Assembly (NCBI GenBank): GCA_037043455.1
Contig: JAWPHD010001832.1
Span: forward strand, 228,217 to 292,216
DNA length: 64,000 nucleotides
Source of the DNA: Cyrtodaria siliqua
Taxonomy: Eukaryota > Mollusca > Bivalvia > Adapedonta > Hiatellidae
Reading direction: 5' to 3'
Position 1 is the stretch's first letter, and every line of letters begins with the position of its first letter. Both the position numbers and the translations under genes were made by a program. Positions 11,495-21,318 of this stretch are shown here, in pieces. Under the pieces are notes generated by a model. The model was given only the letters and a program-made list of their open reading frames with translations. It was not told where the DNA came from and searched no databases.

Positions 11495-11870
11495 TGCCGC
11501 GATGTATTGGCGAACATTGCCGCAACTTTGCAGCAAACATCAGCACAAGCATCGCCAGATAGCTAGAACATTGCAGAGAAACATTTTATGCAAATGAAAT
11601 TTGCTGCAAAGTTGCCGCACACTTCTACTAGATGTAAATGAGTTCTGCGGCAAAGTTGTAGCAAACATTGCCAAAACATCACCAGAAGATTACAGCTAAA
11701 AGTGTTATGCAAATGAAATTTGCTGCAAAGTTGCGGTACACTTTTACCATGCAAATGAGGTCAGCGGCAAAGTTGCGCTGAACATCGCCAGAAGCTCATT
11801 TGCATATGTGTTCGCTGCAACTTTGCCGCAGACCTCATTTGCATGGTAAAAGTGTACCGCAACTTAGCCC
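11495..11870. repeat. Cluster of direct and inverted GCAAAGTTGCCGC repeats
   Basis: Blocks of CAAATGAAATTTGCTGCAAA and GTTGCCGC recur several times. The best hairpin pairs about 11727-11778 with 11812-11865: GCGGTACACTTTTACCATGC against GCATGGTAAAAGTGTACCGC, extended by CAAATGAGGTC. This looks like a decayed fold-back or satellite segment. Confidence 0.7.
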
Positions 11871-13140
11871 CCTTTTCTTCTTTTGTTTGCAGCTTTTCAC
11901 AGCCGGATAAAATATCAAAATCATAAAAAGGGCTGGTAAGGTCAGAGAAGGCTCGGATTATCAACGTATGAGCTCCATTTTATTACTTTTATGAGGGCTG
12001 TGCAAAATAGAACAGGTGGGGAAAATATTGTACCCCAACCGGGACTTTATCTGAGGGTCTCTAGCTTGCAGGGTCAGCCCCACCTGTAGCGCTTTTCACC
12101 TGAGCGTAGGACCATCAACCGATATACAATTTTAAATGTAAAATACTGCAGTTGTTAACATTTTGGAAGATGATCGCGGTCTCATCACATTTAGGAACTA
12201 GGTGGCTAGCTGGGGTGGGGTGATCTGAAGAAACGCTCTACCGGGAGAAACAAACAACATGGGGGAGGGGTTTGCGGGGTGTTGTAAGTTATAGCACAGG
12301 AATTCGATATTGTAAGTTGTGTAGGAATAAAATGATGAACAAATATGTACCCCACCCATCGTTTTATTATAGATCTACCCTAAATACGTGTTGTCGTGAT
12401 TTTTATTCATACGCAACATATAATTTCGAATTCCTGTGGTTATAGGGTACTGTACGGATATATCCGCTGGAACTCTCTAAGAGGGATGAAGGGAACATAC
12501 TATATGGCTTACCTTGGTTAAGTTCGTGATCAATGTCGAAGTCCGCTCGAATTTCACCAAAATTATCTTGCAACCCGGTCGTGGAATTTCGACCACTGCA
12601 GAAAATGAATTCTCGCTCCATCCTGGCGAATCACTGTCACACCCGCTCTCTCCCAGGCCCAGCGCGCCGTCAATGGCTTAAACAATTTGATCTATTGAGA
12701 ACGTTCCGGCTAATTAATTAATTAATTTAGCTATACGCGAAGGAGTCTGGACTGAAAATAATAAAATGGCGCGCGAATGCGTCGTGTTTACATTCTGTAT
12801 AAATACGCGTTGCAGAATCTCATTTATTATTTGTAGTTAATAAAATATTTACATATTTTCTTTTTAATATCAATAAATGATAAGTTTAGAATACGTCTTT
12901 AACAAATATTATATTTAATTATAAGTACAATATCGAATAACTATGATTAGTGAAGATCTATTTTTTGTGTGTATGTTGTACGGCTTTGAATATGTTATGA
13001 CGTCACAAAGTAGGCGGAGCTTACAAATTCGCACCGATGCTGCGTTCGTACCGATTGATATTTTATCGATTAAACACACATTTTAAGTATAAAAAAAAAA
13101 GAAACGTTTCATTATAGATTTGATAACAACTATATTGCGA
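11871..13140. other. Filler sequence between repeats and the first intact Polinton gene
   Basis: No convincing gene. A 72-codon minus frame (12403-12621) lacks a recognisable motif. A (TTAA)n run lies at about 12712-12728. The junction with Polinton-type sequence is somewhere before 13160, because the gene ending at 13168 is intact. Confidence 0.45.
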
Positions 13141-13167
13141 TAAAAACACAAAATGAAGCAATTTGAG

Positions 13168-13719
13168 CTAGATTTGAGCTAGATATGACCGACTATAATG
13201 ATGACCCCAGGGTACCCCGTTTCGCCATATAGGCAAAGATGCGACCTTGGGGTCATAAAGGTAAGACTGTGTCCACGTAATGAACTCTTGATCAGATATT
13301 TGTGCATCACTCAACGCTTTTGATATTAACTGCTTTATGCTATTTAACTTAGCCTCTGCCAAAGTTTTTATTTCATGATGTTTTTGAGCTTTTACATTAA
13401 GCTTGAGTCTGATAAAATTAACACAAACACCTGTGGCTCCACATATTATTGCTGCTATTTCCAAAGGTAACAAAACTGGAATAACAAATCCAATCCCAGC
13501 CATAATAACACCTGCTGATATCAAGGTAGTGTCAATTCCATCTGTAATATTAATACCACGTTTATATTTTTTATAAAGTGACTGACGTATATCTCGTTCT
13601 GTTATTAACTTTTTTTCAATTTCTGAAATCTTTTGTAATCTATAATTTTGTCCGTTTTCCACTGAATTTTCCACTGGCAACTCAGGATATATACTTGGTG
13701 CCGTTGGTTGCTTCGGCAT
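13168..13719 (-). CDS. Polinton membrane protein, 183 aa
   Basis: The product has an acidic/proline N-terminus, a charged helix with RDIRQSLYKKYKRG (about 43-56), then two hydrophobic segments (about 62-85 and 87-103) separated by one acidic residue, and a helical tail ending in a tryptophan-rich region (GVPWGHHY). This is a two-helix membrane topology, reminiscent of SLATT-type proteins, though I cannot assign the family. The ATG follows an AT-rich leader like other genes of this element. It begins a minus-strand series with the virion genes 13741-14909, suggesting a virion or membrane role. The frame is intact. Confidence 0.75.
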   Translation of the reverse strand: MPKQPTAPSIYPELPVENSVENGQNYRLQKISEIEKKLITERDIRQSLYKKYKRGINITDGIDTTLISAGVIMAGIGFVIPVLLPLEIAAIICGATGVCVNFIRLKLNVKAQKHHEIKTLAEAKLNSIKQLISKALSDAQISDQEFITWTQSYLYDPKVASLPIWRNGVPWGHHYSRSYLAQI

Positions 13720-13740
13720 TTTTTATTAATAAATAAAAAA

Positions 13741-14238
13741 TTAAATTAATTCAATTAATAATGATGCCACCGTATTTACAGCTGTAGCGTTGGCAATCTT
13801 GCATACAAAGTTAACAAGAGAACCAGCACCAATTTCTAAAGGTTTATCAAAGTTATCATGATTGCGTGGAATGATGTGAAGCGTTATACCATAATTTGGT
13901 TGTTCAACACCATTGACAGAAACTATTACAGATACGTCACCAACTAATCGTTCACATGCTAAACCTATTCCCATAATCCGTCCACGGCGTGTCATTACAT
14001 GCCCCACATTTTTTTCTGCCCCGCCGTTACCAAATCAGAGTATTCTGTTTGATACAAGTGGGCCCTTAGCCTCTGCAAATATTGTTATAATCCCATATTT
14101 AAGATTATCAACTCTATCTCTCAAATGATTAAACTGGCTAACAAAAGGCACAATTCGTCTATATAAATCTTGAACATTATTTATCAAAGCCTCTAAGTCT
14201 TCTGTTTTTTTAGGTCTTGTTGGTCCATATATACTCAT
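13741..14238 (-). pseudogene. Polinton virion-type small protein with in-frame TGA
   Basis: Two minus frames lie in the same register and are separated by one TGA at 14035-14037. The first 67 codons form a helical, coiled-coil-like segment (LEALINNVQDLYRR, FVSQFNHLRDRVDNLK). The second part (to the stop at 13741) is beta-rich with glycine turns (GIGLACERLVGDVSVIVSVN) and a hydrophobic end. A coiled-coil stalk followed by a beta domain would suit a trimeric spike-like protein, but that is inference. It lies between the membrane protein and penton genes. The stop suggests inactivation unless read through. Confidence 0.6.
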
Positions 14239-14264
14239 TGTTTTTTTTTATAAAAATATATTTT

Positions 14265-14909
14265 TTAAATAATTTCTAAAACACAACTCATAGACAAACC
14301 GTGATTATATATTTTGTTGTCATACTCATCTCTAACTTCTATTTTCAATTCAGTAATTGCACCATTCATAAGACAGTGATATTCAGGATAAAAACTTGTA
14401 TATACTATATCTCCAAACTCCTTATTTACTACAGGCACAACCCCTATAATAGTGCTTGGTGCGCCATTGAAATAATTACTACTCGTATTAACTTGTTCCA
14501 GATGAACATATAGCTGTTTATAAGGAGCTAAATTAATTGGGTAATCTCCTAAAGTAGTACCTGTCAACCATTTTCTGTCCTTGAATCCCAGCATTTTTGA
14601 AAGACCGCTTGACATACGTGTCTCTACCGGCGTATGTATAATGGCTGTACCAATTTGGACAATACTGTCCAGGATAATACTTTCATTTAGCTTTTTAAAA
14701 TCTTCTACCAAGTCTTGAAAGTTATAGAGTCCACCTGGTAAATGTTCTGTTTTATCTGGGTTTCGTGTCTTTATGACTTCATGAATAATATTATACCAAC
14801 CGATAGTGTATGTAAAACTTTTTAATCCAACGCGCTTAGTTCCATCTCTATTATCGAAATACTGTTGTAAATTAATAGAGTTGTCTATGTTTGAAATTGT
14901 ATGAAACAT
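14265..14909 (-). CDS. Polinton minor capsid (penton-type) protein, 214 aa
   Basis: This matches the Polinton minor capsid protein, a single jelly-roll that forms the vertices of the virion. Recognisable features are LPGGLYNFQDL near the N-terminal third, the central block LGDYPINLAPYKQLYVHLEQ, and a C-terminal strand pattern ending in a charged EVRDEYDNKIYNHG turn and a final hydrophobic strand. The open frame reaches 14936, but its first nine codons read through a TATATAAATAT promoter-like stretch, so I choose the second ATG at 14909. It is divergently paired with the plus gene at 14945 (35-bp gap). The frame is intact. Confidence 0.8.
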   Translation of the reverse strand: MFHTISNIDNSINLQQYFDNRDGTKRVGLKSFTYTIGWYNIIHEVIKTRNPDKTEHLPGGLYNFQDLVEDFKKLNESIILDSIVQIGTAIIHTPVETRMSSGLSKMLGFKDRKWLTGTTLGDYPINLAPYKQLYVHLEQVNTSSNYFNGAPSTIIGVVPVVNKEFGDIVYTSFYPEYHCLMNGAITELKIEVRDEYDNKIYNHGLSMSCVLEII

Positions 14910-14944
14910 TTTTTTAATATATAAATATAAAAACACAAATAAAA
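14910..14944. promoter_or_regulatory. Compact bidirectional promoter
   Basis: The 35 bp between two divergent start codons contain AATATATAAATATAAAAAC. Similar AT-rich TATA-like leaders precede other genes of the element. Confidence 0.5.
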
Positions 14945-16219
14945 ATGATTTCTAAAGAATTCAAATATAACCCGGATGCTCAATATTTAAATACTTTTAG
15001 CAAGAAAGTGATAGATATAATAAATCAAAACATAGTTATAACATCAGACGGCAAAGGCTTTAAAGCATCATTTCCCAATGTCTTCGAAAAATACAAACTC
15101 CCATACGTCAAATCAGATGCTATAGTCCAACGCTGGGGAACAGATTGGATGTTATTTTGGCAGAATCAGTTAAACTTTGCTATTTGGTGTGCGACAACTG
15201 GATGTGGTATTGATTTTAACAATCATCTAAAAGCTGATACTTTGGTTGGTTCTTTATTTCGATTTCATGTCTACTACCAAGTTAGAAGAATATTATTTGA
15301 GATGAGTGTAGCAATGCCGCAAGACTCAAATTGGAATGCATTTAATAACACATATAACCGAAACGCATACGAGAGAATATGCATGGAGTTTAACGTTGAT
15401 TTATATTCGGACTGGAGACAGAAACAAAGCTATAATAATGGTCTAGGAACAATTTATAATTACTGGACAAATATTGGTTATCATCCTTTGATAAATACTG
15501 TATATGACAACAAAACGATGAGTTTTACAGTCTATGAGAGTGATAAAACATATCACATTGATTACATTGCACAAGGATCTGAGGCTGACAATAGTTGGTC
15601 TACTTTTATACTAGATGATTCATCTGGATTTACAAGAGCAGGAGTAGAAAGAATCAATGACAGCATAAGAACATACTGCTGGGCAATACTTGGTTCACAA
15701 TCACAAACAAGAACTGATATACTTGGAACTGGAACGGCATTTGATGCACAGAAACAATTTTTAGCAAATGTAGAGGACGCAATAAATAGCCCCATCGACT
15801 TGCCCAGTCAAATTTCAAGATATGAAAACACTCTTAAATATGCAAGAAGTAAAGTAAATTTTGTCTATGGAAGTGGATTGTACATGTCTCCGAGTGACAT
15901 GGAATTAAGAATTGGAACAATACAAGACTACAATAATGAAATTGTAATAGCAACCGATGCACAAGCATTAGGATTGAACAATGATGTAAATGTAAAACCA
16001 GTGCCACCAAAAAATATTCAACCTTTTCAAGGCACCACAACAAAGAAATTTTTACCGGAACATTCTGACTTTGATAAATCATCAATACATAAAACTGTGG
16101 AACATAACCCACCAGAAATACAAAAAATAGCGATTGAACACGAAGATAACAAAACAACTATAATTGTTGGTACTATAGTAATAGGTCTTGCTGCATTACT
16201 TATTTATGAGATTTACTAA
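14945..16219 (+). CDS. Conserved-type Polinton protein with C-terminal membrane anchor, 424 aa
   Basis: A long intact frame rich in aromatic residues and asparagine. It has a WGTDWMLFWQNQLNFAIWC block near residue 65-83, a central domain with DILGTGTAFDAQKQF (about 258-272), a proline-rich linker, and one C-terminal transmembrane helix (about 403-421). I do not recognise a defined family, although the layout (large soluble domain, proline linker, tail anchor) fits a virion-surface or assembly protein. It shares a promoter gap with the penton gene. Its 3' end overlaps the convergent gene at 16200 by 20 bp. Confidence 0.8.
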   Translation: MISKEFKYNPDAQYLNTFSKKVIDIINQNIVITSDGKGFKASFPNVFEKYKLPYVKSDAIVQRWGTDWMLFWQNQLNFAIWCATTGCGIDFNNHLKADTLVGSLFRFHVYYQVRRILFEMSVAMPQDSNWNAFNNTYNRNAYERICMEFNVDLYSDWRQKQSYNNGLGTIYNYWTNIGYHPLINTVYDNKTMSFTVYESDKTYHIDYIAQGSEADNSWSTFILDDSSGFTRAGVERINDSIRTYCWAILGSQSQTRTDILGTGTAFDAQKQFLANVEDAINSPIDLPSQISRYENTLKYARSKVNFVYGSGLYMSPSDMELRIGTIQDYNNEIVIATDAQALGLNNDVNVKPVPPKNIQPFQGTTTKKFLPEHSDFDKSSIHKTVEHNPPEIQKIAIEHEDNKTTIIVGTIVIGLAALLIYEIY

Positions 16220-17558
16220 ACCACTCTTTGGCTGCCACATATAACAACCCGGAAACAAACACAAGCAGAGCCCATAGATTGTTACCAAGCCAATTAATAA
16301 CATTACCTGTTGCAGATAAAAGCCATGATACTATTGCACCAATAACTCCTGGAAGTGCTGCAGCAGCTTTACCAGCTAGGTTTGCAAGAAGTTTACCAAG
16401 ATTAAATAGTTGTTTTTTTATCCAATCTTTTACACTTGATGGATCAGGTTTTGGAGTTGGAGTTGGAGCAGCACTTGATGTAGGAATAATGGTATCGACT
16501 AATACCCCAATAATCATACCAAAGGCAGTCAAAATACTAACAATAGTAATACCTTGCTCCCTAAATAAGGTTTTGATTCTCTCACCCAATGTTGTGTCTT
16601 CTCTTAACACCTTATTTATAGTTTCTTTTATCCTGTTTATTTGACTGCGTAATGCTTCTTTGTTTTCACTCGCCGCTTCAAGTCGATTACTTCTTTCATC
16701 TTCTAAGTTTTTTATTCTATCACGTAGGCGCTCTTGTTGAAACTCATCCTCATGCCCGGGGGTGCTAACCTGTTCTAATTTTTGTTTTTCTTTTGTTATG
16801 TCTTTATCAAGCTCAGTGAGCTTTGAGAGATTATTAGTAAGTTCTCCACGAAAGCTTTGCAAAACCTTATCTAAACCTCGTATCTCTAGCAGTGTTAGAC
16901 TTTCTGGTTGAACAGCAGTTTTAGGATGAGTTTCATCTATTATATTACTCAAATCACTCTCAATTGTATTTACAGCATCTACTGTATTTTGCACATCTCC
17001 AGTTGTTGAAAACGTTTGCATTGGTATATTTTCTCCTCCTTTTGTGAGGGTATCTCTTGTTTTTGCTAAGGATGCTAATTCTGCCCTACCCTGAGCCTTT
17101 CTTTCACGTGGAACTAAATAATCATAAATGTTTAAATTATGTTTTACGAAGTCAATGCCATATTTTTTAACTAAAGTGTCCAGCTTATAAAACTTGATTG
17201 GTTCGTTTGGATTATTTCCCTTATAATAGGTAAGTGGAACATCATCCACCCCAACTGCATATAACATTGTCCTATCGATTTCGTCCTCATCCACTCTAAA
17301 ATCATCTTTATAATCAATTCCGCTGATTTCAGCATTAACTTCAGTAAAAAATTGATCTACTAACCACTTTTTTTGTGTAAGCTGTTCTTCTGTTTTATCT
17401 TCTCCTTCAAGCTGATCAATAAGCTTATTTTCATTTACAATTTGTCTCTGAAATTCTGGGTCAGGTTGTATAAATTCGTCTTCAAGTATTCTATCTAAGT
17501 CTTCTTCAGTCATATCATCAATATCGAACGCAGGATTTTCAAATCCTCCTTCAGCCAT
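16200..17558 (-). CDS. Polinton coiled-coil membrane protein, 452 aa
   Basis: The N-terminal third is acidic (DIDDMTEEDLDRILEDEF). A long charged coiled coil spans roughly 215-320 (LDKDITKEKQKLEQ, ERLRDRIKNLEDERSNR). Then come hydrophobic segments at about 335-358, 393-420 (alanine/glycine-rich, ALPGVIGAIVSWLL) and 427-447, with a TPTPKPDP linker between the first two. The order acidic head, coiled coil, several membrane segments resembles a fusion or membrane-remodelling protein, but no family can be named. The start ATG faces the MCP gene across 47 bp. The frame is intact. Confidence is high that it is a gene, low on function. Confidence 0.8.
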   Translation of the reverse strand: MAEGGFENPAFDIDDMTEEDLDRILEDEFIQPDPEFQRQIVNENKLIDQLEGEDKTEEQLTQKKWLVDQFFTEVNAEISGIDYKDDFRVDEDEIDRTMLYAVGVDDVPLTYYKGNNPNEPIKFYKLDTLVKKYGIDFVKHNLNIYDYLVPRERKAQGRAELASLAKTRDTLTKGGENIPMQTFSTTGDVQNTVDAVNTIESDLSNIIDETHPKTAVQPESLTLLEIRGLDKVLQSFRGELTNNLSKLTELDKDITKEKQKLEQVSTPGHEDEFQQERLRDRIKNLEDERSNRLEAASENKEALRSQINRIKETINKVLREDTTLGERIKTLFREQGITIVSILTAFGMIIGVLVDTIIPTSSAAPTPTPKPDPSSVKDWIKKQLFNLGKLLANLAGKAAAALPGVIGAIVSWLLSATGNVINWLGNNLWALLVFVSGLLYVAAKEWFSKSHK

Positions 17559-17605
17559 TGTTTATTTTATTTAATTTTAAAAAATATATTTAAAAAATAA
17601 AAACA
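17559..17605. promoter_or_regulatory. Bidirectional promoter upstream of MCP
   Basis: The 47-bp divergent gap contains TTTTAAAAAATATATTTAAA, followed by AAATAAAAACAATG at the MCP start. This is the clearest example of the AT-rich start element shared by the virion genes. Confidence 0.55.
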
Positions 17606-18875
17606 ATGTCAGCTTACGGAAACAAACTCAGCCCTCATAGAAAACTAAGAGAACCTCATGGTGCCAAAGGCATCCGCACAAGTGTAGTAATAACTAATAA
17701 TCCCTCAACAATAGACCAAAACCAGCAACTGCTTGTGAGATTTCCCAACCTAAGTACTAATGATGTGATAGTTCCAAGTACTGCTCGTCTTGCCTTTGAA
17801 ATAGAACTTAAAAGCAGAACAGACGCCAACGCTACTCTATTTCAAAATCTGGGTAGAACAATTGTGAAAAAAATGACAATAAGAATAAGTGGCAATGAAG
17901 TCATGTCAATAGATGACAGTGATATATATCATTATTATGTAGATTTATGGAAAAGCCCTACCGAAAGATTAAACATAGCTTACCAAGGTATTGGTAAATC
18001 AAACATGTTAAAACATAGAGTTAGCGCGGGAGATGCTTCCTCAGACACCGGAGATGAAGCTATAGCAGCAGCTTATGGAAATAGATTTTGTATTCCACTG
18101 GACTTTGAAATGTTAGAAAGTCATATGCCATTTTATCAAGCGGGGCTTGGTGATAGGTTAGAATATGAATTAACGTTTAACGATTATAACAAAGTTATCA
18201 AAAGCGCTGATGCTGATGCATCTTATGTAATAAAAAATATCTGCTTGGAATTTGATACGGTTAGTGATGTTGAATTATCCAGACAAATAAGACAGCAAAT
18301 CAATGGTAAGATGTCATTTATGTATGATCGTATCTTGCGACATAGAAAAATAATAGCAAACAAATCTGATACTCTTTGGAACATCAACATTAATGTACCA
18401 GCACGGAGCATGAAAGGTATTTTAATGCTGTTTGAAGACCCAGAAAGAACAAGCACAGAAGCCTATTACAACCCAAAGATTGAAAAGGGTTGAAATGACA
18501 ATAGAGGGAGTACCAAATCAGTTGTATAGTCAGGGCATGAAGGCATATCAACATTGGGATGAAATCAACAAATATTTTGCTTTAACATCAAAAAGAAACA
18601 AAGAGACAGAAATAGCAGCGAGGGACTTTAACTTTACCAGTGTTTCTCTTGAGACCTATTTGACAAAATCATATGCTTTGTGGCTTGACCTTAGAACATG
18701 TAATGACAATTTATTACACGGCAGTGGAAGAAGAATAGAAAACGGCAGTGAAGGCATAACGATATTAATAAATAAAAAAGCAGATGCAGATCAAACTTTA
18801 AATATTTACATATATATAATACAAGATGCGCAAATCAATTTCGAAGATGGAAGATTCAAAGACGCAGGATACTAG
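17606..18875 (+). pseudogene. Polinton major capsid protein (double jelly-roll), frameshifted
   Basis: Two overlapping plus frames together cover one capsid gene. The first (17606-18493) has the N-terminal jelly-roll, with TIRISGNEVMSIDDSDIYHYY and a second-barrel start around SFMYDRILRHRK. The second (used from about 18485 to 18875) continues with the C-terminal barrel and ends in the DAQINFEDGR motif common near the MCP C-terminus. The switch coincides with a G run at about 18486-18488, consistent with a one-base length change. The total would be ~420 codons, within the range for Polinton MCPs. An assembly error is possible. The tail overlaps the ATPase start by 50 bp. Confidence 0.85.
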
Positions 18876-19510
18876 TTTGCAACAAAAATATCCTAAATAT
18901 TCACACAGTGCCATTATTTGTGGTCAGACAGGCTGTGGTAAAACAGAGTTTGTTCTTGACATACTTGAAAAAGAGTATGTTGGAGTTTTTGAACATATAA
19001 TTATATTGTGCCCGACTATAAAGTGGAACGAGGCTTATAAAAATAGATCCTGGATAGGAGATGTAAGACACCCAAAAGATAAAAAAATAACAATTTTTAA
19101 TCCTGTTGGTAAAGACGGAAATGAAATGCTACAAGAACTGTTGCGTTTATTTTTCAAAAGATATGCTGGCCAGCCCACATTATACATTATTGACGATTGC
19201 TCAGCCACAAAAGAATTAACAAAGAAAAAAGATATGTTGTCAGAGTTGCCATTCTCTGGTCGTCACGCTAAACAATCAGTGTGGGTCATTTCACAGAGAT
19301 ATAATTCTGTATTGAAAGATTTGAGGGAGCAAGTAAAATGGTTGTGTATGTTTTACACCAAGGACAGAGATAGTTATGAAAATTGTTTGAGAGAAAATGA
19401 TGTTATTCCGACGTTGGAGGAGAGAACCAGAATAAAAAAAACTTTAGCTAAGACTAAATATTGCAAGTTGATATTGAGAACTGACCAACCAACTGGTTAT
19501 TGGGTTGAAT
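18826..19510 (+). CDS. Packaging ATPase (FtsK/HerA type)
   Basis: A genome-packaging motor ATPase. Walker A is GQTGCGKT at residues 33-40, Walker B is LYIIDD at about 119-124, and a conserved SGRHAKQSVWVISQR block (sensor region) follows. The ATG at 18826 lies after TACATATATATAATAC; the ATG at 18847 is an alternative. The open frame runs on to 19788, but after about residue 225 (TGYWVEY) it lies antisense to another gene and loses family character. A poly-T run at 19510-19519 could mark a frameshift near the true end. I therefore give the core only. Confidence 0.85.
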
Positions 19511-19829
19511 ATTTTTTTTCAAAAATACAAACTAGAGTGTCCCATATAAACCATAAACTCATTGCACTAACCAATATCGGTACAACATCACTACTCATGT
19601 TTTTCGGGGCTTGTAAAACATACCCTCTTGGCTCACATATAAAATATTCTACGTCATCCTTTGTCACAGAAATTACAGGCGTTTCCTGTGCACCTTTTGC
19701 ATACGTTTGTAAAAACTTACTTTCTGAAACACATATACAACATTTTACGTCATCTCTTGTCATAATATCCAGTGCTATTTTATTTTAGTTATAATCACTA
19801 TTCTCACCGTCTGTTATTTTCAAATCCAT
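19497..19829 (-). pseudogene. Small Polinton membrane protein with in-frame TAA at codon 15
   Basis: A minus-strand ATG at 19829 sits 8 bases after TATATAAG, as in other genes here. Its frame continues in register to the stop at 19497 (111 codons) except for one TAA at 19785-19787. Downstream of that stop the frame is rich in Cys and charged residues (RDDVKCCICVSES) and has one transmembrane-like segment near the C-terminus (VVPILVSAMSLWFIWDTLVC). An internal ATG at 19763 could give 88 residues. It is convergent with the ATPase. The open plus frame across it is probably an antisense shadow. Confidence 0.5.
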
Positions 19830-19874
19830 TTTTTCTTATATAATATTTTTTTATTATTACAAAATATATTTATT

Positions 19875-20100
19875 TCACGCAGGTATAATACCTTTTTTTA
19901 CAACTGTTGCTAATAGTAATACTAACAGCAAAGTAGCAATGTTAATAGCAATACTGACCATGAATATAGTATTGCTAATAGCATTGCTCACAGCAAAGTA
20001 GCAATGTTAATAGCAATGCTTGAAGCAAATTAATAATGTTAATAGAAAAAATAGTAATGTTAATAACAATGCTATTAACAATACTAACAATTACTAGTTG
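19875..20100. repeat. Imperfect tandem repeat, AGCAATGTTAATAGCAATGCT type
   Basis: About 8-10 irregular units of roughly 20-25 bp with TAATGTTAATAGCAATGCT variants precede the next gene. It lies in the largest non-coding gap of the right arm (19830-20173), so it could be regulatory, or simple slippage. Confidence 0.6.
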
Positions 20101-20173
20101 CATGAATATCGCAGCTAGTTGTTTTGTATTTTATATTTATTTCAAGATAAAAAATAAGATTAATAATATAAAA

Positions 20174-20659
20174 ATGAATGCGGAAGAACTATTACAAAAT
20201 ATATCGGAACAGACGGAACCAGATGAATCAAAGCAACAAGAAACAAAAAAAGAAAGATTATCAGCTATAGTGGCTGGCGGCGGTAGTCGTCAATATTTGG
20301 GTAAAGACATACAACTCACAAACATAGATGGCATGCCACCAGATGAAATTAACAAACTTTACTGCAGATATGAAGCAAGGCTTGGGGCAAGCATGACTAA
20401 AACTTTAGGCAATTCTTTTATTAACTTGTATGTGATGGGAGTATCAAAATATTTCAATGTTACCAATCCACCAAAGCTGATAGAAGATTTGGAGGAAGAC
20501 CCATTTATTAATCATGCTTTGACAAGTGCTTGTTGTGAGTTGTATTACAGGTATGGAATGTGCTTAGCACTATTTACAGCAATACTGACAACTGTTAGAC
20601 ATATTGATTTTAATAAAAATAAAAATACAGATAATATAAATGGAGAACCAAGAGACTGA
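20174..20659 (+). CDS. Polinton conserved-type protein, 161 aa
   Basis: The open frame starts at 20036, but the stretch before 20174 translates the local tandem repeat. The ATG at 20174 follows TAATAATATAAAA, like its neighbours, so I place the start there. The product has an acidic/Gln-rich N-terminus, a glycine turn (AGGGSRQYLG), then a mostly helical domain with DEINKLYCRYEARLG and a cysteine-containing hydrophobic stretch (ALTSACCELYYRYGMCLALF). No family recognised. It heads a tight plus-strand cluster and overlaps the next gene by 20 bp. Confidence 0.7.
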   Translation: MNAEELLQNISEQTEPDESKQQETKKERLSAIVAGGGSRQYLGKDIQLTNIDGMPPDEINKLYCRYEARLGASMTKTLGNSFINLYVMGVSKYFNVTNPPKLIEDLEEDPFINHALTSACCELYYRYGMCLALFTAILTTVRHIDFNKNKNTDNINGEPRD

Positions 20660-21023
20660 AGTTATACCTGTTGTTACACAACCTGTTGTTACACAACCTG
20701 TTGAACAACAAAAAGTAAAAACTCCAAAACGAGTAGAAGCTGGAAAAAAAGGAGCAGCGGCAAAAAAGGCAAAGCGTTTGCTTCCGGATGCAAATCAAGA
20801 TGTTACAAATCAAAATGCTGCAAATCAAATAACAAAAATAACAATAGGTGAAGAAGAATCAGAAAAAATCAAAATAAACGTATACAAAAATTATATTCCA
20901 CCGTGTCTGGTTTTATTAGGCATTGCTGGGTTGGGTTTGTATATTTATAACAAAAAATCTGCTACGCAACCTGTAGCTGTGCAACCTGTTCATGTTGCAC
21001 CAAAAGACCCGTTTGATTTTTAA
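20640..21023 (+). CDS. Basic, membrane-anchored Polinton protein, 127 aa
   Basis: The N-terminus holds short VTQPV repeats, followed by a strongly basic Lys/Ala segment (about 27-47, KTPKRVEAGKKGAAAKKAKR) that could bind DNA. A single transmembrane helix lies near 86-104 (CLVLLGIAGLGLYIY), and the tail again carries QPV repeats. The combination of a DNA-binding-like basic patch and a membrane anchor suggests a core-to-membrane linker in the virion; this is inference. The ATG overlaps the preceding gene. The frame is intact. Confidence 0.7.
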   Translation: MENQETEVIPVVTQPVVTQPVEQQKVKTPKRVEAGKKGAAAKKAKRLLPDANQDVTNQNAANQITKITIGEEESEKIKINVYKNYIPPCLVLLGIAGLGLYIYNKKSATQPVAVQPVHVAPKDPFDF

Positions 21024-21057
21024 TAATTTATTTTAAAAAAATAATCATATAAAAAAA

Positions 21058-21294
21058 ATGGCAGCAAGTATTGACGGAAAACAAATTGTAAATATGATGT
21101 ATCATGCTGGAGTGGAAACACTTCTAACTGTTGGATATTCTGAGATTGGCAGAAAAATACTAAAAAGACCAGCCCCTAAAGTGGATTTTAATATGGTAGA
21201 TGTTGGGATGCTGTCTGTGGATATAATGTTAGCAATGGCTACAAAGGATATGTTGATTAAGCAAGGTATTATTCCTGCGGATATTATGAAATAA
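21058..21294 (+). CDS. Small Polinton protein, 78 aa
   Basis: A compact intact frame beginning MAASIDGKQIVNMMYHAG. A moderately hydrophobic helix near 48-60 (VGMLSVDIMLAMA) is followed by a KQGIIPADIM tail. It is preceded by TTTTAAAAAAATAATCATAT 7-27 bp before the ATG. It lies 34 bp after one gene and 24 bp before the next, each with its own AT-rich leader, so each may be transcribed separately. The family is unknown to me. Confidence 0.65.
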   Translation: MAASIDGKQIVNMMYHAGVETLLTVGYSEIGRKILKRPAPKVDFNMVDVGMLSVDIMLAMATKDMLIKQGIIPADIMK

Positions 21295-21318
21295 TTTTAA
21301 AAAAATATATATAAAAAA

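Noticed and set aside
16228..16644. 138-codon plus frame and 107-codon minus frame at 15834-16157
   Set aside because: Antisense shadows of the 452-aa and 424-aa genes with no independent signal.
19511..19788. C-terminal extension of the packaging ATPase
   Set aside because: Loses family character after TGYWVEY and lies antisense to a better-supported small gene.
20036..20173. N-terminal extension of the 161-aa protein
   Set aside because: Translates a local tandem repeat; the ATG at 20174 has the promoter-like leader seen in neighbours.
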